Assembly: GCF_001949145.1 (NCBI RefSeq)
Contig: NW_019091476.1
Location: forward strand, 632,828-696,827
Reading direction: 5' to 3'
Origin: Acanthaster planci
Taxonomy: Eukaryota > Echinodermata > Asteroidea > Valvatida > Acanthasteridae
Length of the DNA stretch: 64,000 bases
Below, piece by piece: positions 26,901 to 39,861 of this stretch; position 1 is the first letter of the stretch, and every line of letters starts with the position of its first letter. Below the pieces are notes generated by a model. The model saw only the letters and a program-made list of their open reading frames with translations. It had not been told where the DNA came from and made no database searches. The position numbers were made by a program, and so were the translations under genes.

Positions 26901-29900
26901 CTGACCCACTGTTACTTTGGTAGTTATCCTAAAATACAATGTGAAAACTGCAGACAAATTTGACAGGGTTCAATTGAGTTTTGTGTACAAGAGGCCAGGA
27001 ATGTGTGTTGAGACGTCTATTGGTTTGATAGCTGATATTCACTTGGCTTTGAGTCTGTTTGATTGTTCATTCTATAGAGGTTCTGCATGGCAGCCATATT
27101 TCCGGGAACTATTTTTGGCGCGGAGGGATACATGTAGCACAAAAGGTCTACTCGTGTGTATCTCTGTGGAACAAAAGCTCTTACCGGAAAAATGGCTGCC
27201 ATGCACAACATCTAGTACCTGACTTACAAGCACTTGTGTGGGGGGGGGTAGTAATTGAATGCACTGAGGAAGCCCCCACCAGCTGTTATTCAGATAACCA
27301 TCCAGCTGCAATTAGTTCAAACAGCTGGCAGAATGGTGCATCATTGTTAATATTGTTGATTTATGTAAAGAAGTCGATGTACATGTACATGTACTGCCTC
27401 TGGAGGCCTCAAGGCTAAATTGTGTATAGTTTGCAAATGAAAAGGTTTGTGTTTTATTTGTTTCTGCTGCTTATTTAATAAACCAACAAAATAAAGTTCT
27501 ATCACTGCTGGAGTGCTCCTGAGTATATAGTAGTCTTACGATAACCAACGAGGGACTGTTGATCTTACAGAAAAGCTCTTCGGGGGGGGGTGTATTAACC
27601 CTAACAGTCCTCAGTCCTCCAACAGGTGAAGGATTGAGGACTGTATTTAACAGTATCTGTCATTCAGAGGCGCTGATATGTTATCATACCTGCATATTGG
27701 GCTTACAACAACTGAACATCACTGAAACCATTTCAGCCCCCTGGGGAGTACACTAGCCAGATGCTGCCATATCAGGTGCAAAAAGTTGGACATAATAACC
27801 AAATCTGCCTTCACAAGTACAGGTACCCATTCACTCCTGGGTGGAGAGAGACACGTTGGGGGGAGAGAGACACGTTTGGGGTAAAGTGACTTGCCCCACA
27901 GTTACATCATGCTGCTGCCACCTGGATCTGACTTTCCGACCCCATGATCGAAAACCAGACCCAAACCCTTAGCCCAACTATTCTCCCGACGACTTGGGGT
28001 GCAATATTGATCAGTCATTACATAATAAAGGAGAAACATAATATATATGGCACTCAGTCAATCTGAAGTCATCCATTGCTAGTTAATCTTACCTTTTGGC
28101 ATTTGTGTACATATAACTCCATCTGATGTCTACGTTCTTGAGCTTTGTTCACACTTTACCAGTTCAATATTTGGCAGTAAATTACATACATGTAGTTATA
28201 CTCAAAAAGAACTTGTCGGCAATAAGGTTAAGGTGTATGTGTACTGTGCATCATTGTTCAATTTTAATGAGGCTTTTTTATCTTTTGGGCAGCTGGACCT
28301 GCGTCACATTGGAGTTGCTGCTTTTCCTACCGACATCAACAAGGGAAAGGCAGACAAGGTAATAAAGTGGTTCAGTTTATACAAGTAACCAATTGTTGAT
28401 GGTATTATTTTGACAACAGACTGGCTCCAGGTGTGACGTAATATTCAGCAGAAAATCTCTTTGAACGGTCGCTCGTGTGATATTTGTATCATTTCTTCTG
28501 TAATCTAACCTTTTCTACACATCGGATGAGGCAACGCTGCAGAGCGATACTTGCCAAGATGGCCAGTTGTGGCACAAGGCACAGTCATTAGCCTCCATGG
28601 ACTAGCCTCACCCTCAGTGGGTACAGAACTAGACCCCCCTCTGTTTGTAGAAATTGCCAGGACATGTTGATGAGCTCCCTTTGAAACTGGCCCCAGAACA
28701 TGCAGAATCGTCGCGGATTAAAACATCCTCTGGCACAGACTGGTTCATTTGTCTAATGTTACAGTTCTTGACAGCAAGGGGATTCTTAAGATATGGATTA
28801 TTGAAACCTTCAAAGTAATGTCAAAATGCCCCTAGCTTTTCCATTAGAATAATTCAGGTACTTGACATGAAAATTATGACAACACAAAAGGACGGGATTC
28901 CAGTACTGTTCACCGCAGCCCTATAATTGAAATGATTTTTCTGGATTTGTCTCTGATAAGCTTCAAGGCCCGATGGTTTTACAAGTGCAAAAGACGAGGA
29001 ACATCTCCGCCCCCAAAGTCAATGAGGATTCAGGTGTAGCCCCGCCCCTCCTACGCCTGCAGCTGACAGATGGCCACACCACTGCCATGGCACTCGTTAT
29101 CAGTAACATTACCAAGATTGGGTAAGCTTCTCAGACTGGCCAATTTAAGGGAGGCTCGTATTAGACGTCGTAAATGGAAAGTGAATTTTACATCATGAAG
29201 GTTTGTAGCGAAATTTGCCAGACTTTTGATGTGTGTTTAGTTGTTTGTAGTTGGCTATGCAAGTTATTACTAGAACATAAAGAAATGGTACCTGTTAACG
29301 TGGAGATACTTGTGATGAGTGAACCAGCTTACAGTTTGATGAAGGAGGTTATTCCTCCGTAATTACCTCCTGTGTGACCCAGTGTTACATGCGCAATGTG
29401 TTACCTGTCTTGGAAAGGGCTCATAGTTTGTTAGCGATATTACTCTGTATACATGTACATCAGACAGAAGGGCCTATTCAGAAGAAGTGTATAAATGGGA
29501 TCCCATGTGGGTAAAACAATGAGGGCATTTGGTTTTCAAACGGACAATCTGTGCATGTATGTGCCATGAAGTTTGTAGTGTAGCTCTCCAACATCACGCT
29601 CGTGGTAATGTGATTGGGACCATAAGATCAAACCATCATGGCCACCATCGTGGCACTCGATACCATCCACATACAGAATCATTGTTGGTGAGCTGTGGCT
29701 GATTTTGAAACGTTCAATTTCAAAGCAGACTGTTTCCCTGCTTGTAGAATTCCATCCTGATACCTCCCTTTCTCTCACAGTTTGTCCACGCCGCCAGGCA
29801 GCAAGGTGAAACTGACTGGTGCAGTGGCCTGCAATCATGGCTTTTTACTCCTCACCACCAGCAACTGTGCCTTCCTGGGTGGTTACGTCAAAGAACTGGT

Positions 29901-32900
29901 AGAGAGGTGGGAACTGGCAAAGGTAAGTCAGTCCGTCCACCCATCTGTTTGTCTGTCTGTGGTCCGTACAAGTCTATCTTTGTTTGGCTTTAAGAGGAAA
30001 AAAGATTTTCACAAGTTTTGAAGTCAGGAATGTGCTCATTTTCCTCGTCTTTTTTGCCATTATTCTCACATTTTAAAACACTGCCTTTCAGAGTTTGTAC
30101 CACCACACGAGAACAGCAGCTGGCGGGTCCAGCGGCCCACCCCCCTGGGTTCCATTTGGACAAAGAAATAAACAAAGAGAGGCTGGCCAGAAGGCTACAA
30201 AAGTCAGTAAGTCACACGCAGTGTTTGACAATTTCTTTATTTAGTTATTTTTCTGTGGTTCAATAAATAACGGGCCTACAGAGAGAACCACTCCTTGATG
30301 ACTGATAGAGCTTGCCCAGGTTAAACAAAACAAAATGAAGACCTCCAAAGTCATAATGGTTTACTTCCAATGCATACCTGTGGCGCTGGTTCTTGACGTC
30401 TACCAGCTGTTGAGTTGGATGAAGGTTTTATTGAAATGACTGAAGTGTGACATAAATGTGACATCTGTAACAGTTTGGGTTAGAATAAGAACAAAAAAGG
30501 AATTGAAGTGCAGCTCGTAAGTATTATTCTGTGTTCCAAATTTCTAGAAAGAATCTTTGGATTAGGTCAGATGGGAGACCTGAGATTCTGTTACATGGTA
30601 AACTAAAAAGTTCTAAGAAAAATTACAACAAAATGCAAACCCACTCATTATACTCTTTGATATCTTTTATGATAACATGTTGTAACATATAGTACATTTC
30701 AATATCAAAGGACTCTGACAACGTTTTTCTTACAGTGCCTCTTTTTCACTGCCGAGCAAAATTTCAGAAATACTATGTTGGTCAACAACAATAAACCTCC
30801 CTGCCCTCACAGGTACCCATTTGTATTCAGTGAGCGGCAAAGGAGGGTAAAGTGGCTTGACCGAGATTCAAATGTGTGCCACGACGAGGGATTTGAACGC
30901 AGACCCTTTGATCGGGAAATTCAGACCATTTCATTGTATAAGAATGTAATCAATGTCCTACGAGAGACTCATTGGGAATCTTGGGTTGTAATGTAGCAAT
31001 GAAGAAATCCCTGGAGGATCCCAAGGCCAAGGAGCAGACGGACCAGGACAAAGAATTTGCCGAGCAGCGCAAGGCAGCCATCCAGGAGGTCAACAAGAGC
31101 AAGCCGGGCCTGGGTAAGACCTTTGGGGGCACCAAGGCGCCCGCGGCTGCCCTGCAGGTCAAGGAGGGGAGGGAGACAGGCAGGAGAGGCCGAGACAGCT
31201 TGAGGAATGTGAGGAGAGGGGAGCAAGGTGATGACCAGCCAGCCACTGGGAAAACCCGGTTAGATGGGATCTACCGCGACCTGGATTATGGGGTGAGATC
31301 AGGACATCGGAATCACGCTTTTGTGCTGGTCATAATCTGTAACTGATTTGGTTTTCTTGCGCTAGTTTCTTGAGTAGCTATGACCTTTTCATCTCAAAAG
31401 TTTGAAGGCTTATGAAAGTTTCAACAACATTGCTTACACCAGTCTTGAACACCTGCTGTTTGTTAATTACCACGTTCCCAAAGGGAAGTTTTCCCTTCCC
31501 TGCCCCACAATGTCTTGTCTACACCATGACTAATCTTTTGGAAACTTATCGTGCATCTAAAGACATCAATTAAAAGTACAGCTTTGAATTAAGTGCCACA
31601 TAATGGTCACTTGTTGTTCACACTGTCGCCCATGTCTGCCCATACATTGAGCTTATGTCAGCGATAAAAATGGCCCACCAGTCTTTGAAATGTGACATTT
31701 TGTTTGAACAGTAAGACCTACATGTATTGTCATGGGAGATGTGTCAGAAAGACTGCCAGATGTCAACAAAAAAACCTCTGAAGGCTTGGCATGATTTTGA
31801 CAGCATCAGAGAAAATGTATGCCCTTTCCCTGGATTTTGTAATGGTTGAGAAATGTTGACTCTGGTACCGTTACATTCTGAATTGTTTTCAGGGTTACCA
31901 GCCTGCCGAGAAGGATATTCAGCAACTCGTGAGCATGGGCTTCCGGCGAGACGCTGCGTCAAACGCTCTCAGGAAACATATGGGCAATGCCGACGCAGCA
32001 GTCGAGATGCTGCTGAAGGAGCCTGGCCCATCAGAGCCACAATCACAGAAGTTTGGCAGACAAAGGCCAGACACTAGGCCAGGTGTGTAACAAGCACAAG
32101 CCCTCTCTTCCCTGATGACATCATGCCATTCTTTCATGAGTCGTTTACTCTGCATTATGAGGTGATAAAGACTTTGTTCTCTATTAATTTGGATGGCAAT
32201 GTCCCCAAAACACTAAACTAAAACAAGCAGGAAAAGAGTCAAGAACATACAGAAACATACATGAACAATGGCAACATAGTTCAGTAGATCTTTTTTACAG
32301 CATTCCTCAACATAACACTACTCTGTGTGTAAAGCTGTCTTTTTTGCATCCATGACTGTCCATCATTAAATATGTACATGCACATTTGGCTCACCAAATT
32401 GAAACTTCTGTTTTCAGTATTAATGATAAGCAAAATTGTTACGTTTTTAATGACGTGCATGTAAAATGTGAGATGAATGCAAATACATTGTATCGCATGC
32501 ATGTTGCTGATGTAGCGTAGCTCATGTTTGTCCACAGTGTGCACGCTTTGATAAAGTTCTGTGTAGATATACTGCTCAGAGTAAGTGAGGCCCCTCCTTG
32601 AGCACTGTAACGGAAAGCTACAGTAAAAAATTGTTGAACAGCCAACTTTACATTTTGAGTATACCATTTCTGCTGATGTCCACTTTTATATCATACAGTT
32701 CAGGTGCATTTGTAAGAGCATACAAACTACGGTCGCAAAGCCTCAGCTACAGAGTCATAATTCACAGCTTGATTACTTATTACAGCCACAAACACCTCAT
32801 TCTTAGCAGGTGGATCAGATTTGTCAATGTGCCTGGTCCAGGGTCTGTAGTCAGTCCACCGAAGATACGCTTCACGGGCTACTTTTTCCCCGTTTCACCA

Positions 32901-35900
32901 ACCTGTTGTATGGCGGTTGTGCTTTCAGATCGTAGCCGTGGCAGTGGCCGGAGGGGCAGATGGGGTGACGATGAGGAGGAGGGGAGCGCCCCACCCACGG
33001 GTCCCGCTACTCTCTTTGACTTCCTCCAACCTAAACTAGGAAAAGGTACCAAAACCATTCCCTCTGCATGCTTGGAACTCTAAACGTTATCTTTAATATT
33101 GAAGATGCTTCAAGTTTCATTCCTGGATGAAGTTGGAGACTATCGACATCTTTGTGTTGTTATTTCCTGATGTGAGCAGGATTGTCAGATACAAGCTGCG
33201 GCCGTGTAGATGTGGGATTAGATTAATCCATGAGCCACAGTTTGTAAAAGTCTTGTACATAGTCAGGGACCATGTTTACTGCCAAGCACCAGCAAGTTAA
33301 TTGACTTGAGAAAAGTATTTGGCCAAGGACTTTTGAAGAACACATACTTTTGTCCTAAAATCTTCAGTTTATGCCACTGTGGCAGTCTGAAGTCATGCCT
33401 ATTTGGTAATCTTACCTTTGTTCTTTCACCATCCAATGTACATATTCTTCAACAGTTTTCACACCTGTATGTAACCAGTTCGATATTTGGCTGTAAAGTT
33501 GGTAGGCAAAAAGTTCTTGACTACAACACTGGACTTCGCATCAATGGTTGCAAATATTGCTGGCAGATGATAGCAGATGATGATAGTTCCATGCTCCTTC
33601 TTTGGTGCTTGTCTTCTTGCAGTTTATGTCTTTTTCCATAGCTTTTACAATTAAGCTCAATTAGTATCTTCCTGATCGGCTGAAGTATGTTCAAATGAAT
33701 ATTGATTTCTTCTGTCATGGCACCGTCATGTATTATCGTCAGTAATCCGAATGAAAAACAAAATTGTATGAGACTTGAAATGAGCGTACTTCATGCATTG
33801 TGGTATAACGAGCACCACTGTGCCTCACTCAGTTGGTGACAGCTCTTATTCACACTTCACTTTCACAGATAATGAGACAGGTTCCCAGTCCACAGGCCAA
33901 GCATCCAGGAAGGATCTGGGAAGGTTCCGCGATTTTTCTGATGAACAGCCCAGCTCCGTCACGGAAGCAGGGATAAGTTTTGTCCACGAGGGAAGAAGAT
34001 CAAACTACAAGCAGGTGGAATGTCAGGAGGGTATGCATCATTAAGTTGAAGTTTACATTCCAGAGGAACACAGGAAACACTGGTGACTTTCTAGCTAGAT
34101 CAGGTGGTGTCAAGCTGTTTGCCAATCTTTCAAACTTTTGCTGTTGACTTATGTCTGATGTTACATTATTCAAAAGGAATTCTATTTTTTCTCTGTTTTT
34201 CAGGCAAATAGAGGGAAAGAAATTATTTCCTCTGTTAACCTCAACTGAAAACGGAATGTTTTATTTTCCATGTAACACAGAAAAGGCCCCTTACATTGTA
34301 CTGTTGGCGACTGATGGAGTTGCCGTTGCTGTGCCTGCAAATAAAATTATATGCATTTCATTTCTGCCTCATTAATTTCCAAACCAGTAATACGCTTTGT
34401 ACAATTTTACACCCTAGCCTGCAATAAAGGACAGCAGAATTTGTCTTTCTTAATTCTTGCAGGAGGACATCAAAAAGACAATAACATGGAGAGGGGTAGA
34501 AGGAGTTATCAAGAGAAGTCAAGCTCTGGAAGGACTGATGCTAACCCAGCTAGAAAGGATGGTAGAGGCAGGAATCCAGACCGTAACTATGGCAACAAAG
34601 AAAACAGCAGCTTCAGAGACAGAAACTCTGCCCAAGACAGGCATGGTGACAACAGACAGGGTGACAGTTACCAGCAGAGAAGGAACAACACAAGAGGGGA
34701 TGGTCACCAGTACAATGAGAGCAGGGGAAACTATCACAGTTCAAGAAACCAGCAGGATAACATGAGCCGGGGTCAGGACAGACCAGAGAGGAACGCGAGC
34801 TTTAGGTCTAGAGATTTTCAAGACAACCGACCTCCACGATTTCAGAAGCAGAAGAATGCGCAGCTCTCACAGGTTGACAGGCAGCCCAGTAACAGGTATC
34901 CCAATTACCAGGGAGTCGGGAACCAGTCACAACCTGCGGAAACCTTGAGCAGCAACTCTGTCTTCAGTGGGTCACAAACGCAGCAAAGACCCAACCTGAA
35001 CCCGGGAGATTCCTGCCAGGCCAAGTACTGGGAAGACAATCGGGTAAGAAACGTTCTTTTGTGCAGAGACTCAGGCCAGTGAGACCCATCATAATCACAA
35101 CATGGTCAGAATGTCATTGAGTCAAATCAAGCTGCAGGCCATGCATATAATTCATGTAGATATTGTGCCCGTAGGCAAGATCACCCCCCCCTCCTACTTG
35201 CCTCTAGTCCAGCTGGAGAATAAATGGGTGCCAACAAACTAGAAATGTATGGGAGAAGAATACAGTATTTTTCTCATCCCAGTGAAACGTGGGAAGAAGG
35301 TCATCATCTTTATACAGTTCTCTATAACTTGATTTTCCTGCAGTCTGTAATAATAATAATACTAATAATAACAAGCACTTGTAAAGCGCCCTCTATCTAG
35401 CAAACTATTCCGAGGCACAGTATTATCATTATGCTTGCACGTTGGGCTCAGGCATCATCTGAACATTCCGGAAACCATCTCGGCTCCCTAAGGAGTATAC
35501 TGGCCCGGTGCTGCCATTTCGGCGCAAACAGCTAAACATAACTTAGTCTGCCCTCACAGGTACCCATTTACTCCTGGATGGAGTGGGGCACACAGGGGTA
35601 AAGTGACTTGCCCAAGATCACAAAATGCTGCCGCCAGCTGGATTCGAACCCCTGACCCTATCATCAGAAGCTACAAACCCTAACCACTAGGCCACATGGC
35701 TCCCTCGCGGATATGGAGTTAAACAAGACAGCATTAAATTTGAATCAACCTGAAAGCCTTTTACTTTGTAGATCTGCTTTAATCCCCTTGTCTCATGCAT
35801 AATTATAATTCTGGTAGAGCACCTTCATGGTGAAACATCTTAACTGCTCTGAAGGATTTGTAGGAAATCTTTTGTTACTAAATGCATTTTTTTTCTTCAG

Positions 35901-36760
35901 TTTTACGATGCAGTTGTGACTGCCATTCACCCCAGTGGAAAGACGTGCGTTGTTGTATTTTCTGAGTATGGCAACCACGAAGAGGTCAAAATGACTGACG
36001 TCCGACCATTGCCCTCAGGGGAATGGGTAAGACAAACGGGGATTGAACTCTGCTTCAGTAGAGTTGATATACAGGCTCCAAATAGTACCATATAGAGACA
36101 GCACTGATAGACTAGGGGAGTGGCGACAAGTTTAACAGTTCTGGCAATCCTAACCAATTTAGTCAGTACTGTGGTCAGAAATCCATCAACCGTAACCAAT
36201 TTGAACCGAGATTACATTAATCACGTGAATTGGAAAGAGTTGGAAAAATTGAGCTGTGTCAATACTAACAGAGACTTAACAGGCATTGAAAATGCACACG
36301 CTTGTCAAAGTGTGGTCTGTTGATTTTTACCCAACGGTACTGCAGGAAAACAGTCTGACCAACATTAGAAGATATTCCAATTACTGATGGGTGAAATGGA
36401 CTGGTATGGGGATAAGAAATCCCCTCACCTTAACAACTCTTTGTGAGAAACAGTAGAGTTGATACTTTTGAAAGTACCAATTTTCAAAGCAATTTCAATG
36501 CACATTGTTCACTGACTGTCAGTGTATGACAGTGTAATTCCTGGTTTTTTTTTCAGAGGAGCCCTTCCCCGGGCCCACCTGTCCCTTCCCTCCTGATGTC
36601 CGGCAAAGGGGGAACGTTTGAAGGCTCCACGACCACGCATCTAGAGTTCCGTCAAGGAGGGGAAGGGACTGTCTACACCAGGCCGAGACAGCAGCGGGAG
36701 CCACGCAGGAATGTCCGACCCGCCCAAAGCCTCTACGAGCCTCCCAGCTCACGGAAATGA
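23996..36760 (+). CDS. TDRD3: TDRD3, Tudor domain-containing protein 3, complete, thirteen coding exons
   Basis: Exons: 23996-24027, 26471-26555, 28293-28358, 28961-29121, 29781-29922, 30092-30206, 30997-31292, 31893-32082, 32929-33045, 33869-34030, 34463-35043, 35901-36026, 36557-36760. The total is 2277 nt, exactly 758 codons plus TGA, with every phase consistent. Domains in order: RMI1-like N-terminal/OB-fold region (about 1-165, with [12 protein letters not shown] and [11 protein letters not shown]), UBA (about 306-342, VSMGF at 312-316), a conserved TLFDFL patch in exon 9, a long R/N/Q/S/D-rich disordered exon (456-649), Tudor domain (about 636-690, with YWEDNR, FYDA, EYGNHEE, so the aromatic cage residues and Asn are kept), and a C-terminal eIF4A3/EJC-binding-type tail (EFRQGG ... 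[10 protein letters not shown]). The family reads asymmetric dimethyl-arginine, partners TOP3B and associates with mRNPs. Exon 1 is inferred: [10 protein letters not shown] plus TG|G (Trp) before [10 protein letters not shown]. Confidence 0.93.
24028..26470 (+). other. TDRD3 intron 1
   Basis: Begins GTAAGT and ends at acaag before the exon carrying [10 protein letters not shown]. It contains an assembly gap and scattered TAGGCCTA and TACATGTA words. An ATG-containing stretch ending in a possible donor near 26040 was considered as first exon and is out of phase with exon 2. Confidence 0.75.
24806..24880. other. assembly gap (75 N)
   Basis: Run of N in TDRD3 intron 1. It does not interrupt a coding exon in the model. 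Confidence 0.99.
27071..27216. mobile_element. foldback MITE, about 146 bp, in TDRD3 intron 2
   Basis: The whole element is an imperfect palindrome. The left arm gcatggcagccatatttccg (27085-27104) is mirrored by cggaaaaatggctgccatgc (27185-27204), and the inner part (gatac...gtatc) is also mirrored. Translations on the two strands resemble each other for this reason. There is no coding potential. Confidence 0.75.
27680..27987 (-). repeat. old tRNA-derived SINE, Deu-like, in TDRD3 intron 2
   Basis: Read on the - strand it shows a decayed tRNA-like head and then the segment gggcaagtcactttacccc followed by ccaggagtgaatgggtacct. The same segment is found in the better-preserved copy at 35345-35704. 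An internal direct duplication of a gagagagacacgtt word lies near 27845-27870. Confidence 0.65.
30780..30915 (-). repeat. fragment of the same Deu-like SINE, TDRD3 intron 6
   Basis: Shares the gggtacctgtgagggc part (reverse strand, about 30803-30820) and the interval to a degraded B-box region near 30890 with the copies at 27.7 and 35.4 kb. It is more diverged. Confidence 0.5.
35345..35704 (-). repeat. tRNA-derived SINE with Deu-like central domain and TAA-repeat tail, TDRD3 intron 11
   Basis: On the - strand the element starts gggagccatgtggcctagtg with a tRNA A-box (tggcctagtggttaggg, plus coordinates about 35677-35694) and a B-box (ggttcgaatc, 35641-35651). The body carries cttgggcaagtcactttacc and ccaggagtaaatgggtacct, as in Deu-domain SINEs. 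The tail is (TAA)n, visible on the + strand at 35345-35372. It is the best-preserved copy in the window, and its head does not fold as a complete tRNA. Confidence 0.8.
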
Positions 36761-36849
36761 TGTCTGTGCGGTAGGCTATTTGCTAAGATGATGAAGCACA
36801 TTGCTTCAAGACAGTTTGAAGTTAACCACTTGTAGCTACATGTACAAAG

Positions 36850-37075
36850 TATGATCAGAAGGTCAGAGGTTGCAGCTGTTGGCCACATGCTGCAGCCTTG
36901 GGCAAGCCACTTCACCCTCACTTATTTCTCTCCACCCAGGAGTATCAGTGGATATCCTGCGTTAGCAGGCGAGCAGCGTCCAATGGACTGGCATCCCATT
37001 CCTAGAGGGAATGGCAACATGTCCAGTCTCTTCATGCCACTCAAACATAGGAAAAAAATGCTGGCCTGATAAACT
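36850..37075 (+). repeat. SINE-like segment in TDRD3 3' region
   Basis: Contains ccttgggcaagccacttcac and ctccacccaggagtatcagt in the + orientation, the same order as the Deu-like segment of the SINEs at 27.7 and 35.4 kb but more diverged. The remainder (ggactggcatcccattccta) differs from those copies, so it may be another SINE family. Confidence 0.5.
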
Positions 37076-39789
37076 CTGCTGGCTCACGATGGACTTTGCA
37101 TGCACTTGTTAGATCCAAAGTATCCAACTTCCCTCGTTTCCCCTTTCAACCCTAACCCCTAGGTAGTAGACGGATCATGAGTTTAATTTTGCAGATGGCC
37201 CTTTTGGAATGGTAACACCCTTTCCCCCCTTCCAAATTATTTATGAACACTCTGCCAAAGGAAGGAGCTTATTTTGCCGGAACTACGGTTGTGACTTCTT
37301 TTTGAAAAATATTTTTTCATTTGAACAGTAAAATTGACGTAACTTTTTATCTGTCACTCGGAACTATCCACCTGATCTCAAGGGTGGTAATCGGTAATCC
37401 CTAGCTCCATTTTCTCCATTGCTCCACATGTTAACTCTGTAGAAAAGTCCTTTCACCTTGTTTTGATTCAAGATGGAGGATTCGAGAATAAGCCCCGACA
37501 AATGCCTGCATGGATAATGACACGTGTGCCTCTTCAGTGGCAAATTGTATTCTCCGAATGCAGGCATCCTAGGTAGATGTATGCAAGTCCTCATAGTCCG
37601 ATTTCTCTGTGGGACATTTTGATAGTGTAGTCGTGACTTGGAGCAGTCAGGACATCATGCGGCAGATCTTACTTAATGTCTTAAGACAAATAGTGCATTC
37701 TTTTTACTTAAAAGAAATGGAGACACCGAGCCCTTATACAATAGAGGGTGGACTGCCCACTCCAAAATCTGCAAAAATACGTCAAAATAACAGACTTTTT
37801 GGACAGATTTAGGGATGTAAAAGTCGGGCGCGCTGTGAAGTGTATCCAAGAAATTTTCATGACTTGTAACTTTTCTATTAGTGCAACCTCATTAGCATTT
37901 TCATTGTTGACTAATATTTATCTACTTACTTGGTAAATTGCAGTTTGCATGTGCTATCCAGCAAGTGCCTTTAGTTTTTGACCTTTCCCAAGGCTAATAA
38001 TACTTTGAATACTTTCCTCGGAGAACGATGTGAAGTTGTTTTGTCTCTTTTGTGTACGTTGTAAGTCCCCCAAAATAATGCAAGCAAATACTGTGTGTAT
38101 TAAACACAAAATGCCAACTAGCAGTATCCGCCCCGAGTAGAAGTGCACCCCCAGGCGGCAAAAGAAAGACAGATGGTTGTAAGTTTTCCAAGTGGGTTCT
38201 TGCACATGTTCTGCGCGTACGCAATGACCGTACATTAAATTTCATTTCTTAATTTTCATCTTATTTACTTTTGGTGATCCAGAGACATGCCTCAGTGAAC
38301 GTAAGCGACCAAAATTAAGGCTTTGCCACCTTGTAGCCTGATCACTCATTGCACTTGACCTTTACAGTTGGATTTCTCATAAGTTACCTGTATCACAATG
38401 ATTACTGTCGTTGAAGGGGTAACTGCAGATGACTAGTGAGTGTGTCTACTGTCACCAGATTCAATGATAGGAGGGGAACATTGCAGAAAGGAAAAATGCA
38501 CCTGTTTTGATTTCTAATAGATTTTTATACATTTTTTGTGTTCTGGAGGATTTATTCAACACGGGAACAACTTTTTACATAAATTTATCTACTACCCAAC
38601 TACGTGATTATCATCCAAACTAACAATAGAAATACAATGAAAAAAGGCATCAAAAATCTTAAAATACACACACACATGGTACATTTTGGCTCAGCTTAAA
38701 GGACATGATGTTCACATGTGTAGACACAATTTTGTACAGACATCTACGGGTATCTGTTAAAAATTGTCATTCTAATGAAAAATGGTGTGGAGATGAAAAA
38801 TGGTGTACACTCTCCAAACAGCTGCAGAGAGTCATTTCTGGAATTTATTTGGAAATTGTAATCGTTTAAAATAAACACTCTGTAAAAAAAAATCACTGAA
38901 ATACATACCTTTTCCCAGAGTGTTTTGTTACCTTGAAGCAAAAAATTCCAGCTTTTTTCTGTCACAGCTCTTAATGTATTTACATTTAATGTGCTATAAA
39001 AATAAATACATGTACACATTTCCATCAGAGCAATTCCAAAATGAAAACATTGACAGAGGGCAAAACTAATCACATGTATGCACGATCTTCTCATATTTAC
39101 TACTAATGTATGCCTTTCATGAAGGCACATACATGTACACATCCACATTACTACAGTGAACTGTTTTCACAAATATTCATTATTAATTCTTGTCTGAAAA
39201 CTTTCTATTCAAGTACCTAAGGAATCCATATCGGAGAATGTCTTTAATCAAGGAGTCAGACCCATGACAGAACTGTAGGCACGTCCCTGGGCAGACCTGG
39301 GTCAGTCCCAAAATCTGATGCCATACAAAACTGAACCCGAGATGTTCATTCAAGATAATCTCATTTTAGTAATAATTTTGCAATTCCAGTAAGTCCCACT
39401 AACACCACCAGAGTAAAAATCAGTTACCCATAAAATAATCACAAAAATAACTAACATGTAAATCACTTAAGTCACCTGTTGTGCAGGTCTGAATGAACGT
39501 TAATGAGAAAGTCGTCGTCGTCAAACCTTTTTGTGACCCTGCCTAAAAAGGAGTGTCCTGTTATTCCTACATATTGTTGCAACTAATAAGTTCTGAAGTA
39601 GTACTTGGTATGAACTTATTGAGAACAGATTTGTGACCCTCTAGCATATGAATGAGTTGACCCTTCACACTTTCGTTGTCAGTTGGTCATCCATCTTTTT
39701 AAACTTTCTGTCAGAATGGGGGAACAGCAAACTTTCTTTATACGATTTCTGATTGGGTCAGGTATTAATTGCTGTTATATGTGCTTTCA

Positions 39790-39861
39790 GAATGGAAAGC
39801 ACTGTTGGAGAACAACCAGAATGACATCGTCACTACGCCCCGAGGGCGACTCGCCTGTTAA
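39790..39861 (+). CDS. weak candidate terminal exon of an unknown gene
   Basis: A good acceptor (gtgctttcag) is followed by a phase-1 frame reading WKALLENNQNDIVTTPRGRL, then AC and TAA, with an AATAAA overlapping the base after the stop. Protein-like composition, acceptor and immediate poly(A) signal are suggestive, but no preceding exon was found and the product is not recognised. It may equally be a chance frame in the distal TDRD3 3' UTR. Confidence 0.2.
   Translation, partial: EWKALLENNQNDIVTTPRGRLAC

Noticed and set aside
32598-33083. 161-codon + frame across the TLFDFL exon
   Set aside because: Only 32929-33045 is an exon by splice sites and family similarity; the upstream part is intron.
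35641-35704. Possible tRNA gene on the - strand
   Set aside because: A-box and B-box are present but the acceptor and anticodon stems do not pair and a SINE body follows directly.
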